Origin: Roseomonas sp. CECT 9278
Lineage (GTDB): Bacteria > Pseudomonadota > Alphaproteobacteria > Acetobacterales > Acetobacteraceae
Direction: 5' to 3'
Assembly (NCBI RefSeq): GCF_918698155.1
Contig: NZ_CAKKLX010000007.1
Span: forward strand, 111,388 to 175,387
Length of the DNA stretch: 64,000 nt
The first letter of the stretch is position 1, and every line of letters begins with the position of its first letter. Position numbers and translations under genes: made by a program. Of this stretch, positions 36,107-45,118 are shown one piece after another. The notes below the pieces were generated by a model. The model worked only from the letters and a program-made list of their open reading frames with translations. It did no database searches and was not told the DNA's origin.

Positions 36107-38077
36107 GTGATCGCCCTGCCCGAGCTGCGGGCGCCGCGGCACGAGCTCGCTGCGCTGTTCGACGGCCGGCCGCTGATCATCGCCGACAGCAGGCTGCCCG
36201 ACGGCGTGGCGCTGCACGATGTCGGGGCCCGGCTGTGCCGTGCCGAATTCAGCGCCGATGGCATCACGCTGCGGCTGGGCCGCCCGGCCGCCGACGAGGC
36301 GCTGGTGACGATCGACCATGCCCCGGCCACGGTGATCGGCCTGGTCACGCCAACCCCGCGCGGCATGGCGACCCTGGTCGAATGGTGGCCGCGCCATGGC
36401 ATGCCCGCCCCGCTGGTGGTGGTGGCCGAAAGTGGGCTGGCCGCCCTGCCGGGGCTGCTGGCGGCCGTGCTGGGCACCGCGGACCACGCCGCGCGCCAGG
36501 TCTGCGCGCTGGAACAGCAGGTCGCGGCCCTGCGGGCCGAGGCCGAGGACCTGCGCGGCGCGGTCGCGGCGTTGCTGACCACGCTGGGCGGCCACCCGCC
36601 GCCCACGCCGGAGCACCGCCTCGAAGCCCTGCCTGATACGCAGGGGCCCGCGCTGCCGCTCGCCTCCGGCGACAGCCCGCTGCTGGTCGAGCCTGGGCTC
36701 AGGACCGCCGGCATCGCGAGCCTGTCGCTCCACCTGGCCGGCGGCGCGACGGCGGACCTGGCGGTCCAGGTGATCGGCGCCGAATCCGGCCGGATCCTGG
36801 CCGCCTGGCGGGTGCCGGCCGGGGCCCTGGCGGAGGGCTGGCTGCAGCTCGAGACGCCCGAACCCCTGCCCGGCCGGCCCGAGACCCTGCTGCTGCGACT
36901 GGCCGCGCGCGAAGCCGCGACCGGGGCGCCCGGCGTGGTGCCGTTGTCGCGGGCGGTTTCGCTGCCCGGCGAGCCTGCGCTCATCGTCGCGACGCTGCCG
37001 CCCGGCGCGCGGCTGGTGCAGCCGCTGCATATCGACTGGGCGGCCTGGCAGGACGATGCGCCGCCGGGCATTCCGCGCCTCGCGCCGTGCCAGGCGCTGG
37101 CGGAGGCCCGGCTGGACGGGCCCGGCAGCCTTGGCCCGGCGGGCGATCACGCATTGCGGATCGACCTGCCCGAGGCCTGGGGCGCCACGCGCATCGCCCT
37201 GGGCGCGCTGCCGGCAGATGGCGCCGCGGTGCGCTGCGACATCGCGCTGGAAGGCGCGGCGCTCGAGGCGCGGCTGGTGCTGGAGGGCGCCGATGCGGCG
37301 ACCGGATGGCGCGTGCTGGTGCCTGGCGAGGCCCGCCCGATCGCGCTGCATGTCCCGCAGGGCGCGCCCGTGCTCGCACTGGAGTTTCGCGGCACCGGTG
37401 CGGCCACGCTGACCCTGCTGCCGCCGGTCATCTTCCCGCGTCTGCCGGGCGCTGCCGCGCCATCCGCGCTGCCGCCCGCCGCCGCGCCGGTGGCCCGGGT
37501 GATCACCGCCCCGCCGCTGCGCGCCTTCGAAGGCGCCTACCCGCGCGAGACCTCTCTGCCTGCCCAGCCGCGCGCGCCTGCCGAGGCGCCGGGCGGCGGC
37601 GGTGCCGGGCTGCTGACCGCGCCCGCCCAGGACATGGAGCGCGTCGCGGGCTTCGCCGAGGTGGTGCTCGATGCGCGCCAGAGCGGCAGCGGGTGGGAGC
37701 TGCTCGACCTGCGCCTGCGCGGCCTTGCCTTCCGCGGCGAGCGCTGGCGCGAATTGAAGTTCAAGTTCGGCATCGCGGGCCCGAACGTCATCCTGGAATT
37801 CCGCCGCGCGCCATCCTGGCCGCGCGCCTTCGAAACCTGGCCGGGCACCGAGAGCGACGCCTATGGCGACAAGTTCGTGCTGGTCGTGACGGATGGCGCG
37901 GTGATCGGCCTGGACCTGGTGGCGCCGGGCCGCGATGGCACGCTGGTCGCGGCGCTGGCCGGCAGCATGCCGCGCATCGTGCAGGAGGTGCTGGAGGCCG
38001 ACGAGGCCGGTGCCTGCGCCTCGGCGGCGGCCCGGCTGGCGGAGCGGTTGGCCGCGGATCCGATGGCGGGTGGTTGA
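36107..38077 (+). CDS. Large protein of unknown function, DUF6212-like (656 aa)
   Basis: The function is unknown. The protein appears to resemble the DUF6212 group of alphaproteobacterial proteins found beside glycosyltransferase genes; that match is from memory and tentative. Seen directly: an N-terminal alpha/beta region (ALFDGRPLIIADSRLPDGVA), a coiled-coil stretch near residues 150-170 (ALEQQVAALRAEAEDLRGAV), several beta-sandwich-like segments, a Pro/Ala linker, and a conserved-looking C-terminal domain (WRELKFKFGIAGPNVILEFR, GDKFVLVVTDGAVIGLDLVA). The start is uncertain: GTG 36107 is used, GTG 36038 is possible, and neither has a clear ribosome site. It is divergent from the GT2-GT4 gene. 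Confidence 0.7.
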   Translation: MIALPELRAPRHELAALFDGRPLIIADSRLPDGVALHDVGARLCRAEFSADGITLRLGRPAADEALVTIDHAPATVIGLVTPTPRGMATLVEWWPRHGMPAPLVVVAESGLAALPGLLAAVLGTADHAARQVCALEQQVAALRAEAEDLRGAVAALLTTLGGHPPPTPEHRLEALPDTQGPALPLASGDSPLLVEPGLRTAGIASLSLHLAGGATADLAVQVIGAESGRILAAWRVPAGALAEGWLQLETPEPLPGRPETLLLRLAAREAATGAPGVVPLSRAVSLPGEPALIVATLPPGARLVQPLHIDWAAWQDDAPPGIPRLAPCQALAEARLDGPGSLGPAGDHALRIDLPEAWGATRIALGALPADGAAVRCDIALEGAALEARLVLEGADAATGWRVLVPGEARPIALHVPQGAPVLALEFRGTGAATLTLLPPVIFPRLPGAAAPSALPPAAAPVARVITAPPLRAFEGAYPRETSLPAQPRAPAEAPGGGGAGLLTAPAQDMERVAGFAEVVLDARQSGSGWELLDLRLRGLAFRGERWRELKFKFGIAGPNVILEFRRAPSWPRAFETWPGTESDAYGDKFVLVVTDGAVIGLDLVAPGRDGTLVAALAGSMPRIVQEVLEADEAGACASAAARLAERLAADPMAGG

Positions 38078-38515
38078 GCCGCACCGCCGCGACCTTGGAT
38101 GCGCCGCACCACAGCCCGCGATGTGCCGCACGGCGCATTTGACCCTCGCTGCCGCGTTCCGTAACGTTTTCGCACCGGGTTCGCGCAGCTTGCCTGCGCC
38201 ACCGCAGGGCAGTGCCGAACGTATCGAGGAGACGCCCCTGTGCCCGTCCCCACCGCGGCGGCGCCGCAGATCGCGCCAGGCTGCGGCGACCCGACGCCCC
38301 GCCCGGCCCGCACCGGCCGTGGCGCAGCCTGACGCATCACCGGACGCCGCAGGCCTGCGAGACCGTTCGCGTATGCCGGCCCGCACCGCCATCCGGCAAC
38401 CCGCACCGGTATCCTGGACGGCGCCTCGGGGCGGGAACGATCGTCGGCGGCGCGCCTCCATGCGCGTCCGGGAGCGCCTCCGCGGACGGTCGATGAAAAA
38501 CACGGCGGCCCGGAC
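38078..38515. other. Long intergenic region, promoter of the TPR gene
   Basis: These 438 bp lie between two large glycan-locus genes. Around 38155-38180 there is a less GC-rich patch with GTAACGTTTTCGCACC that could hold a promoter. At 38230 GAGGAG precedes a GTG (38240) opening a 30-codon frame (VPVPTAAAPQIAPGC...) that stops at 38332. Nothing identifies it as a real protein. No hairpin terminator was found. Confidence 0.4.
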
Positions 38516-40603
38516 ATGAGCCAGTCCCTCGATGACATCATGGCCGCAGCGCGCGACGCGCGGCGCGAACGCCGTTTCGACGATGCCCTCGGGTTGTTCG
38601 AACAGGCCATGGCGATGGCGCCCGGCCGGCTCCAGCCGCAACTCGAACACACCGGCACGCTGACGCAGTCCGGCCGGATCGATGCCGCGATCGCGGCGGT
38701 GACGGCCATCCTGGAAGCCGCGCCCACCAATCACTCCGCGCATATGGAAGCCGGCTGGGCCAAGGCGGCCAAGGGGCAGCATGCCGCGGCACTGGCGCAT
38801 TTCGAGACCGCGGCGCCGCATCTGCGCGACCCTCTGCGGGCGCTGGTCGCGATCTCCCAGCAGGCCCGCCTGGCCGGCAACCTCGCCCGTGCGATCGAGG
38901 CCGCCCGCAGCGCGACCGAACGTGACCCCGGCTTCGCACCGGCCTGGATGGCCCTGGCGCAGGCCGCCGCGGCGGCGGGCGACCGGCGCACCGAAGGCGC
39001 CGCCCTGCGCAGCGCCGCCGACCACGACCCGGGGAACGCCGCGCCGCTGCTGGCGCTGACGCAGGCGGCGCTGGCGGCCCAGGACCACGCCGCGGCGCAG
39101 CGCCTGCTCGACGAGGCGCAGGCGCGCGACCCGCAGGCGCGCGGCATCGCGGTGCTGCGCGGCTACCTGCTGCTCGCGACCGATACCCCTGAGGCGGCAG
39201 CCGAGAGTTTCCGGCACGCCATCGCGACGGATCCGGCCTCGATGAGCGCCGTCACGGGCCTGGTGCAGTGCCAGCTGCGCCTGCACCAGGTGGCCGAGGC
39301 CGCCGCGACCCTCGATGCCGCCGAGGCGCGCTTCGGGCGGCACGTCGACCTGCTCGGCGCGTGCGCCGCGGTGCTGCGCGCGCAGGCCCGCCCGGACGCC
39401 GCACGCGACCTGCTGCGCGGGAGCCTTGTCGCCGAAGACCCTGGCCGCTTCGGGCGATGGGAAGCCTGGTGCCGGCTGGAACTGCAATTCGGCACCCCGG
39501 CCGAGCGCGCCGTCGCACTGGATGCCGCCGCGCCCGCCACGCCGGCGCAGCAGGCCACGCTGCATCGCCTGTCGGCGCTGTCGGCCGAATCCGACTACAA
39601 CGCGGCCGCCGCCGAGGCCGCGCATGGGGCGCTGCTGGGCCTGCTGCCCGAGGACAGCGGCGCGCTGGACGGGCTGGCCCGCATCGCCGCGATGCGCATG
39701 GACCACGACGGTGCGCGCGCCTGGCTGGCGCGGCAGGCGCGCGCGGAAGCGCCGCTGCGCGCCAGCCAGGGCCGATCCCGCAATCCGAGCCAGACCGAGA
39801 CCGGCCAGATCGCACTGGAGTTCAGGCTCGACCGTGTCGGGAGCGCCGCGTTGCGCGACATCCTGCCCCTGCCGCCGGCGGCGCGGATCCTGCCGCTGCT
39901 GATGCTGGTCCGCGAGCAACCCGATTCGACGGCAGCGGCACTGGCCCTGCTGATCGCGCTGCGCCAGTCGGGCGCGCTCGATGCGTCGCCGCCGCCAGGG
40001 CCCGACGCCATCCCGGCGCGCCTGCTGTGGCTGCGCCCGCGCGGCCCGGCGCCCTGCGAAGCCGCGGCCGATACCTGGCAGGCCGCCAATCCCGGGCTTG
40101 AACGGGTCGAGCTGGACCTGATCGGCGGCGCCGCGCTGGTCGAGGCGCAGTTCGGCGCCCTAGGTCGGCAGGCCTGGCGCCGCGCGGCGCCCGGCGTGGT
40201 GCGCGCCGACCTGGCCCGGCTGTGCTGGCTCGCCGCGGTCGGCGGCTGGTCGGTGCCGCCAGGCGCGCGCGCGCTGGCGCCGCTCGGCACCACCGAGGGC
40301 GCGGGTGCCGGGTTCTTCGCGACGCTCGGCGCCTGGGGTGCCCCCGACACCACGCTGCTGGGCGCGGTGGCCGGGCAGGCCGTTGTCGTGCGGGCCGCGA
40401 GCCTGGTGGTGACTGCGCTCGCCCGGGGTGACGAGGAGCATCCGTGGCTGCTGTCCGGCCCCGGGCTGCTCGCGCGCGCCACCGCGTCGGCGATCGCCGA
40501 GGCGCCCGCGATCGTGCGGCGCCTGTGCCTGGCGCGGGCGCCGGCGGCGCACCGCGTCATGGCGCGCGACCCGGCGGAGGCCGCGGCGCTGCGCCGGTTC
40601 TGA
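38516..40603 (+). CDS. TPR protein with degenerate GT32-like C-terminal domain
   Basis: This 695-aa protein has tetratricopeptide-like repeats over residues 1-440 (repeated A-L-x-x-x-x-A-x-x-x-x-P patterns such as FDDALGLFEQAMAMAPG and GNLARAIEAARSATERDPGF). From about 500 a domain resembles GT32 (OCH1-like) glycosyltransferases: IPARLLWLRPRGPAPCEAAA, TWQAANPGLERVELD and RADLARLCWLAAVGGWSVPP. In active GT32 enzymes the last segment ends in a D-x-D after GG-hydrophobic-Y; here the acids are replaced (GGWSVPPG). The domain is therefore probably non-catalytic, perhaps a binding scaffold. No signal peptide or strong ribosome site is seen at ATG 38516. Confidence 0.82.
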   Translation: MSQSLDDIMAAARDARRERRFDDALGLFEQAMAMAPGRLQPQLEHTGTLTQSGRIDAAIAAVTAILEAAPTNHSAHMEAGWAKAAKGQHAAALAHFETAAPHLRDPLRALVAISQQARLAGNLARAIEAARSATERDPGFAPAWMALAQAAAAAGDRRTEGAALRSAADHDPGNAAPLLALTQAALAAQDHAAAQRLLDEAQARDPQARGIAVLRGYLLLATDTPEAAAESFRHAIATDPASMSAVTGLVQCQLRLHQVAEAAATLDAAEARFGRHVDLLGACAAVLRAQARPDAARDLLRGSLVAEDPGRFGRWEAWCRLELQFGTPAERAVALDAAAPATPAQQATLHRLSALSAESDYNAAAAEAAHGALLGLLPEDSGALDGLARIAAMRMDHDGARAWLARQARAEAPLRASQGRSRNPSQTETGQIALEFRLDRVGSAALRDILPLPPAARILPLLMLVREQPDSTAAALALLIALRQSGALDASPPPGPDAIPARLLWLRPRGPAPCEAAADTWQAANPGLERVELDLIGGAALVEAQFGALGRQAWRRAAPGVVRADLARLCWLAAVGGWSVPPGARALAPLGTTEGAGAGFFATLGAWGAPDTTLLGAVAGQAVVVRAASLVVTALARGDEEHPWLLSGPGLLARATASAIAEAPAIVRRLCLARAPAAHRVMARDPAEAAALRRF

Positions 40604-40668
40604 CGCCCGGCGCCGGCGCTCAGCGACCCTTCGGGGACGCGCCGAACGGCAGCTTCCGCAACACGCCC

Positions 40669-41460
40669 TCAGCGCCCCTTGAACACCGGCTTGCGCTTCT
40701 GCGCGAAGGCCGCCAGCGCCTCCTGCGTGTCCTCGGTCTTGGCCAGCAGCGCGGTCTGCGTCTGCTCGTAGACGTAGCCTTCGCGCAGCGGCATGTATTC
40801 GTTCAGCGTGAAGGCACGCTTCGCCGCCTCGACCGCCAGCGGCACCTTGCCCGCGATCTCGCGCGCCATGGCCTGCGCCGCGGGCAGCAGATCGGCCTTC
40901 GGGAAGCAGCCGGAGGCCACGTTCATGCGGACCAGCTCGGTGCCCGACAGCCGCCGCGCGGTCAGCAGGAACATCCGCGCATCGGACTGGCCGAAATGGC
41001 GCAGCACATGCGCCACGCCGCCGGCCAGGCCGACATCGACCTCGGTCATCGACATGAAGGCATCATCGGCCACCAGGATGATGTCGCAGACCAGCGCCAG
41101 CACGCAGCCGGCACCGATCGCGGCACCATTCACCGCCGCGATCACCGGCTTGGAGCATTCCATCACGCAGTCGAAGCCGGCGCGCACCGCGCGGGAATGG
41201 CGCGGGAAGGCACCGGGGCGCGACGCATCCGGACGGTCCTTGAGGTCCGCGCCGGCCGAGAAGGTCTTGCCCGCGCCGGTCAGCACGATGGCGCGCACCG
41301 CATCGCTGCCGTGCAGCACGTCGAAGACGCGCACGATCTCCTCGCGGAAGACGCCGTTCTGCGCGTTCACCGGCGCGCGGTCGATGGTGACGGTCGCGAC
41401 GCCCTCGGCGACATCGACGCGCAGGACGGTCAGGTCCTCGATCCCGGGCAGCGCGGTCAT
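40669..41460 (-). CDS. Enoyl-CoA hydratase/isomerase family protein
   Basis: This 263-aa crotonase-fold enzyme has [20 protein letters not shown] (oxyanion hole, A-G-A-D-L) and [20 protein letters not shown], the second oxyanion/CoA segment. One catalytic glutamate is in [13 protein letters not shown]. The C-terminal helices [20 protein letters not shown] and [13 protein letters not shown] fit the family. It hydrates an enoyl-CoA of unknown chain. The ATG at 41460 overlaps the MBL-hydrolase stop (ATGA); a longer upstream frame is a shadow in that gene. Confidence 0.93.
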   Translation of the reverse strand: MTALPGIEDLTVLRVDVAEGVATVTIDRAPVNAQNGVFREEIVRVFDVLHGSDAVRAIVLTGAGKTFSAGADLKDRPDASRPGAFPRHSRAVRAGFDCVMECSKPVIAAVNGAAIGAGCVLALVCDIILVADDAFMSMTEVDVGLAGGVAHVLRHFGQSDARMFLLTARRLSGTELVRMNVASGCFPKADLLPAAQAMAREIAGKVPLAVEAAKRAFTLNEYMPLREGYVYEQTQTALLAKTEDTQEALAAFAQKRKPVFKGR

Positions 41461-42167
41461 GCCGTGAAGGCCTTGCCGATCTCGGGCACCAGCACGCGGG
41501 CATTGGCGCCTTCCATCTCCCGCACGAAGCCGGTGGCATCGGGCAGCAGCATCCCGAAGGTCGCGTAGTGGCACGGGATCGCGACACGCACCGACGGCAG
41601 GAAGCGCTTCACCGCCATCGCCGCGCCGCGCGGGCCCATGGTGAAGCGGTCCCCGCAGCACACCATGGCGACCGAGGGGCGATACATCTCGTCGATCAGC
41701 GCCATGTCGGAGAACAGGTCGGTATCGCCCAGGTGATAGACCACGGGCTCCGCCTTGTCCTTCGGGCTGACCACGATGCCGTTGGGCAGCCCCAGCGCAT
41801 GCGAGACGCCATTGGCATCGAGTTCGCCCGAGGAATGCAGCGCCGGGGTGAGCGAGACGGTGAAGTCCCCCTGGTCCGTGGTGCCGCCGGTGTTCATCGG
41901 GTCGAGCGCCGTGAGCCCCTGCCGCGCCAGATACATCGCCAGGTCGAAGTTGGTGACCAGCTTGGCGCCGGTGCGCTTGCAGATCGCCACCGTGTCGCCG
42001 ATGTGGTCGCCATGGCCGTGCGTCAGCAGCACGTGCGTGGCGCCCGCGCTGGCGGCCTCGGCATCGCCGCCGAAGGACGGGTTGCCGGTCAGGAAGGGGT
42101 CGATCATCACGACCGAGGTGCCGAATTCCAGCCGGAAGGCGGAATGGCCGAACCAGGTGATCTTCAT
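41457..42167 (-). CDS. Metal-dependent hydrolase, UPF0173-type MBL fold
   Basis: This 236-aa metallo-beta-lactamase-fold protein begins [20 protein letters not shown] followed by [10 protein letters not shown], as in UPF0173/UlaG-like hydrolases. It has the zinc motif [14 protein letters not shown], further metal ligands in [11 protein letters not shown] and [11 protein letters not shown], and a closing histidine in [11 protein letters not shown]. The physiological substrate is unknown; clustering with enoyl-CoA hydratase and MaoC dehydratase suggests acyl-CoA or lactone metabolism. It is upstream of and overlapping the hydratase gene. Confidence 0.92.
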   Translation of the reverse strand: MKITWFGHSAFRLEFGTSVVMIDPFLTGNPSFGGDAEAASAGATHVLLTHGHGDHIGDTVAICKRTGAKLVTNFDLAMYLARQGLTALDPMNTGGTTDQGDFTVSLTPALHSSGELDANGVSHALGLPNGIVVSPKDKAEPVVYHLGDTDLFSDMALIDEMYRPSVAMVCCGDRFTMGPRGAAMAVKRFLPSVRVAIPCHYATFGMLLPDATGFVREMEGANARVLVPEIGKAFTA

Positions 42168-42310
42168 CGCGTGGGGTTCCGTCTGCTTGGGAAGGCCCGC
42201 TCCGCCGCCCGGCCAGCCTTTCGAGGATACTGACGTGGGTGGCCGGGCGGGGGAGCGGGCCGGTGCCGGACTTCAGGATGCGCCGACAGGCGCGTTCCCG
42301 AGGAAGGCTC

Positions 42311-42769
42311 TCAGGGGAAGGTCATGCGAATGGTGTCGGCGACCAGGGCCGGCTTCTCCTTGCCCTCGATCTCCATGGTCTGGCGCACCACGATGCGGTG
42401 GGTGCCACTGGCGCCGTCCTCGACATTGACCAGCGCCTGGCGCAGCCGCACGCGGTCGCCGGCCTGCACCGGGTTCACGATGCGCACCTTGTCCGACCCG
42501 TAGTTCAGCGTGCGCGACGGCCAGGCCACCTTGTAGACCCCCGCCCCGAGCTTCGGCAGCAGCGACAGCAGCAGGTAGCCATGCGCGATGGTCTTGCCGC
42601 CGGGCATCTGCGTGCGCGCGCGCTCCACATCCACATGGATCCACTGGTGGTCGCCGGTGACATCGGCGAAGCGGTCGATCATCTCCTGCGTCACCTCCAG
42701 CCACTCGCCGACGCCGAGTTCCTGGCCGGCCAGCGCCTTCAGCGCCTCGGGCGTCTCCACCACGCGCAT
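42311..42769 (-). CDS. MaoC-family dehydratase (hot-dog fold)
   Basis: This 152-aa single hot-dog protein has the hydratase 2 motif MIDRFADVTGDHQWIHVDVE with the catalytic Asp/His, and GKTIAHGYLLLSLLPKL. The length is that of single-domain MaoC (R-hydratase) proteins that act as dimers on enoyl-CoA. AGGAGG six bases before ATG 42769 fixes the start. It is co-directional with the MBL hydrolase and enoyl-CoA hydratase, a probable fatty- or aromatic-acyl-CoA degradation group. Confidence 0.93.
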   Translation of the reverse strand: MRVVETPEALKALAGQELGVGEWLEVTQEMIDRFADVTGDHQWIHVDVERARTQMPGGKTIAHGYLLLSLLPKLGAGVYKVAWPSRTLNYGSDKVRIVNPVQAGDRVRLRQALVNVEDGASGTHRIVVRQTMEIEGKEKPALVADTIRMTFP

Positions 42770-42864
42770 CCGTTTCCTCCTGCATGTGCGGGCGGAGTGT
42801 CGGGCGCGGCGCGGCGGGGATCAACCCCGCTTCCGGCCCGCGCGCGGGCGCCGTAGCGTCGCGC

Positions 42865-44070
42865 ATGGCCCTTGCCCCCGGCACGCCACGCTTCATCGCC
42901 GCCATGGTCACCGCGCAGGTGCTGACGCAGATCGGCGCCTTCACGCTGCCCGCGCTGCTGCCGGGCTACATCGACGCCTGGTCGCTGAGCGGGACCGAGG
43001 CAGGCTGGCTGATCGGCATTTTCTTCGCCGCCTATGTGCCGGCGGTGCCGGTGCTGCTGGCGCTGACCGACCGCGTGCCGGCGCGGCGCATCTACCTGGT
43101 GGGCACGGGGGCGACGGCGCTCGCGCATCTGGGCTTCGGGTTGCTGGCCGACGGGTTCTGGAGCGCGCTGGCCTTCCGCGCCCTCGCCGGCATCGGCTGG
43201 GCCGGCGCCTATATGCCGGGGTTGAAGGCGATCGCCGATCCCTTGTCCGGCGCCGCGCAGTCGCGCGCGGTGGGCTGGCATGCGGCGGGGGTGGGCGTTG
43301 CGGGCGCGATGTCCTTTGCGTTGGCGGGCGCCGCCGCCGCGCTGGCGGGACCGGCTGCGGCCTTCCTGCTGGGCGGCGTGCTGGCCGCCGGCGCCTTCGC
43401 CATCGCGCTGCTGATCCTGCCCGACACGCCGCCCCCGCCGCGCGCCGGCGGCGGCCGGCTGCTGGATTTCCGCCCCGTGCTGGCGAATCGCCGCGCCATG
43501 GCCTGGATCGCCGGCTATTGCGTGCACACGCTGGAGATGGCGGTGCTGCGCGCCTGGGCCGTCGCCTTCCTGGCCGCGTCCTTCGCCATCCACGCGCCGC
43601 CGGCCTGGCTGCCAGGGCCGACCATGCTGTTCACCCTGGCCGGGCTGCTCGGCATCGCGGTGTCGCTATGGGGCAACGAGGCATCGGTGCGGCTCGGCCG
43701 CGGGCGCGTCGTGGCGGTCGCCATGCTGGGCGGCGCCGGCTTCGCGGCCGTCACGGGCTTCGCGATGGGATCGTCGCCGCTGGTCGTGGTGGGCTTCGTC
43801 CTCGCCTGGAACGCGGCGATCTACCTCGACAGTTCGGCGCTGACCGCGGGCACGGTGCAGGCCGCCGACCCGGCGATCCGCGGCGCCACCATGGGGCTGC
43901 ATTCCATGGCCGGGTATGCCGGCGGCTTCGCCGGGCCGTTGCTCACCGGCGTGGTGCTGGATGCCGCCGGCGGCACCGGCGCGCTGGCCTGGGGGCTCGC
44001 CTTCGGCCAGGTCGCGCTGGTCGTGCTGGCGGGCTTCGCCGCCGTGCGGTGGTTCGGCCGGGCCGCGTGA
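42865..44070 (+). CDS. Major facilitator superfamily transporter
   Basis: This 401-aa protein has twelve hydrophobic segments (FIAAMVTAQVLTQIGAFTLP, EAGWLIGIFFAAYVPAVPVL, ALAFRALAGIGWAGAYMPGL). The loop between helices 2 and 3 carries TDRVPARRIYLVG in place of the usual G-x-x-x-D-R-x-G-R-R. The substrate is unknown. It is divergent from maoC with about 95 bp between. The start at ATG 42865 is preferred because it directly precedes helix 1; the upstream Arg/Gly codons look non-coding. Confidence 0.9.
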   Translation: MALAPGTPRFIAAMVTAQVLTQIGAFTLPALLPGYIDAWSLSGTEAGWLIGIFFAAYVPAVPVLLALTDRVPARRIYLVGTGATALAHLGFGLLADGFWSALAFRALAGIGWAGAYMPGLKAIADPLSGAAQSRAVGWHAAGVGVAGAMSFALAGAAAALAGPAAAFLLGGVLAAGAFAIALLILPDTPPPPRAGGGRLLDFRPVLANRRAMAWIAGYCVHTLEMAVLRAWAVAFLAASFAIHAPPAWLPGPTMLFTLAGLLGIAVSLWGNEASVRLGRGRVVAVAMLGGAGFAAVTGFAMGSSPLVVVGFVLAWNAAIYLDSSALTAGTVQAADPAIRGATMGLHSMAGYAGGFAGPLLTGVVLDAAGGTGALAWGLAFGQVALVVLAGFAAVRWFGRAA

Positions 44071-44319
44071 TGTGGCGTGACGCGGGCGGCCGAGGCTCTC
44101 GACCGCCCGCCTCAGTCGATCGCGAAGCCCATGAACGGGCCGGCGCCGCCGGTGCTCACCAGCGCCTCCTGCGTGCAGCCGCGCGAGGGGTGCGCGCTGT
44201 TCCACGCCCGCGAGGGCGCATCGTCGCGCCGCCCGACGCGGTCGCGGGCGTCCCCCTCCGGCGCGCCGGGCGCACGGCCTGGCGCGAGGCTGCCGAGCGA
44301 CGCATTCCCAAACGGTCCT
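44071..44319. other. Intergenic region with a coding-like fragment
   Basis: On the minus strand a frame ending at 44112 reads DAPSRAWNSAHPSRGCTQEA followed by LVSTGGAGPFMGFAID, which looks like the C-terminus of a secreted Cys-containing protein. No start, signal peptide or N-terminal domain can be assigned, and the frame continues upstream only as Pro/Arg-rich sequence antisense-like to hupE. It may be a decayed gene end. Nothing else is visible in these 249 bp. Confidence 0.35.
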
Positions 44320-44919
44320 TCAGGCCGCCAGCGCGCCGGCCAGGAAGACCAGCCCGGCGACGGTCGCGACCGCGCCGACCGGCAGGCGCAGCCGCGGCGC
44401 ATCGGCGCCGATCCGCCGCGCCACCAGCATCGCGCCGAGCCCGATCGCCGCCTGCGTCAGCGCCAGCGCCAGCAGGTAGGCCACCAGCGGGCCCTGCTCG
44501 GCACCGATGATCGCCTCCGCGAAGGCATGGCCATGCGCCAGGCCGGCCAGCGCGAAGCCGGCCGGCACCAGCGCCGCCGGCACGCCGCGCCACAGCAGCG
44601 CCAGGCCCACCGCGACGACGCTCAGCCCCACCAGCGCCTCGACCGGGCCGAAGCCGATGCCGGCGACATGCGCCAGGCTGCCGCCCAGGCCGCCCAGCAC
44701 GAAGGCCAGCACCGCCAGCGAGCCGCGACGCGCGCCGAGCGTGGCCGCCAGCACCCCCGCCGCGAGCAGGAAGGCCAGGTGGTCCAGCCCGATCACCGGA
44801 TGCCCGATGCCCGAGGCGAAGCCCTGCCACAGCGTGGAGGGCACCTCCCCGCCCATCGGGTGGTGCGCGAGCGCGGGCAGCGGCGCGAGGGCAAGGACCA
44901 GGGCGAGGCGATAGGGCAT
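44320..44919 (-). CDS. hupE: HupE/UreJ-family nickel/cobalt permease
   Basis: This 199-aa inner-membrane protein has an N-terminal signal/helix (RLALVLALAPLPALA) immediately followed by the metal-binding HHPMGG, then the family motif GIGHPVIGLDHLAFLLAAGV (H-P-x-x-G-x-D-H) and GFALAGLAHGHAFAEAIIGA with paired histidines. Six or so helices are predicted. HupE/UreJ proteins import Ni2+ or Co2+ and usually sit with urease or hydrogenase; neither is here. The neighbour upstream is a cobalamin-dependent ribonucleotide reductase, so cobalt is the more attractive substrate (inference). AAAGGAG before ATG 44919 fixes the start. Confidence 0.92.
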   Translation of the reverse strand: MPYRLALVLALAPLPALAHHPMGGEVPSTLWQGFASGIGHPVIGLDHLAFLLAAGVLAATLGARRGSLAVLAFVLGGLGGSLAHVAGIGFGPVEALVGLSVVAVGLALLWRGVPAALVPAGFALAGLAHGHAFAEAIIGAEQGPLVAYLLALALTQAAIGLGAMLVARRIGADAPRLRLPVGAVATVAGLVFLAGALAA

Positions 44920-45118
44920 GGCGGTCTCCTTTGCCGCATCGTCCCCCCGCGCGGGCGGTGCGGCAAGAGCCGGTTCGCCGCGCGCCGGCGCGCCGCAGGC
45001 GGGCGATGCGCGCGCAGGAACCGCTGCGCCGGCCTGTCGCCTTCGCCATGGTGCGGCCGGCCCTGGCGGCGCTGAAGCGGCTGCCGACCGGCGGGGAACA
45101 TCCGATCGGCAATCGGCT

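Noticed and set aside
38240..38332. 30-codon frame with a GAGGAG site upstream of the TPR gene
   Set aside because: Too short, Pro/Ala/Arg-rich and without any recognisable feature. It is mentioned only in the gap description.
36065..39919. A 1284-codon open frame on the minus strand opposite two glycan-locus genes
   Set aside because: Arg/Gln/Gly/His-rich low-complexity translation with no domain. It is the antisense shadow of GC-rich genes at 36107 and 38516, which have proper folds and codon use.
44920..45118. Possible cobalamin riboswitch between rtpR and hupE
   Set aside because: The context invites it, but I could not find a convincing B12-box core or the expected conserved stem order in these 199 bases. 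A covariance-model search would decide.
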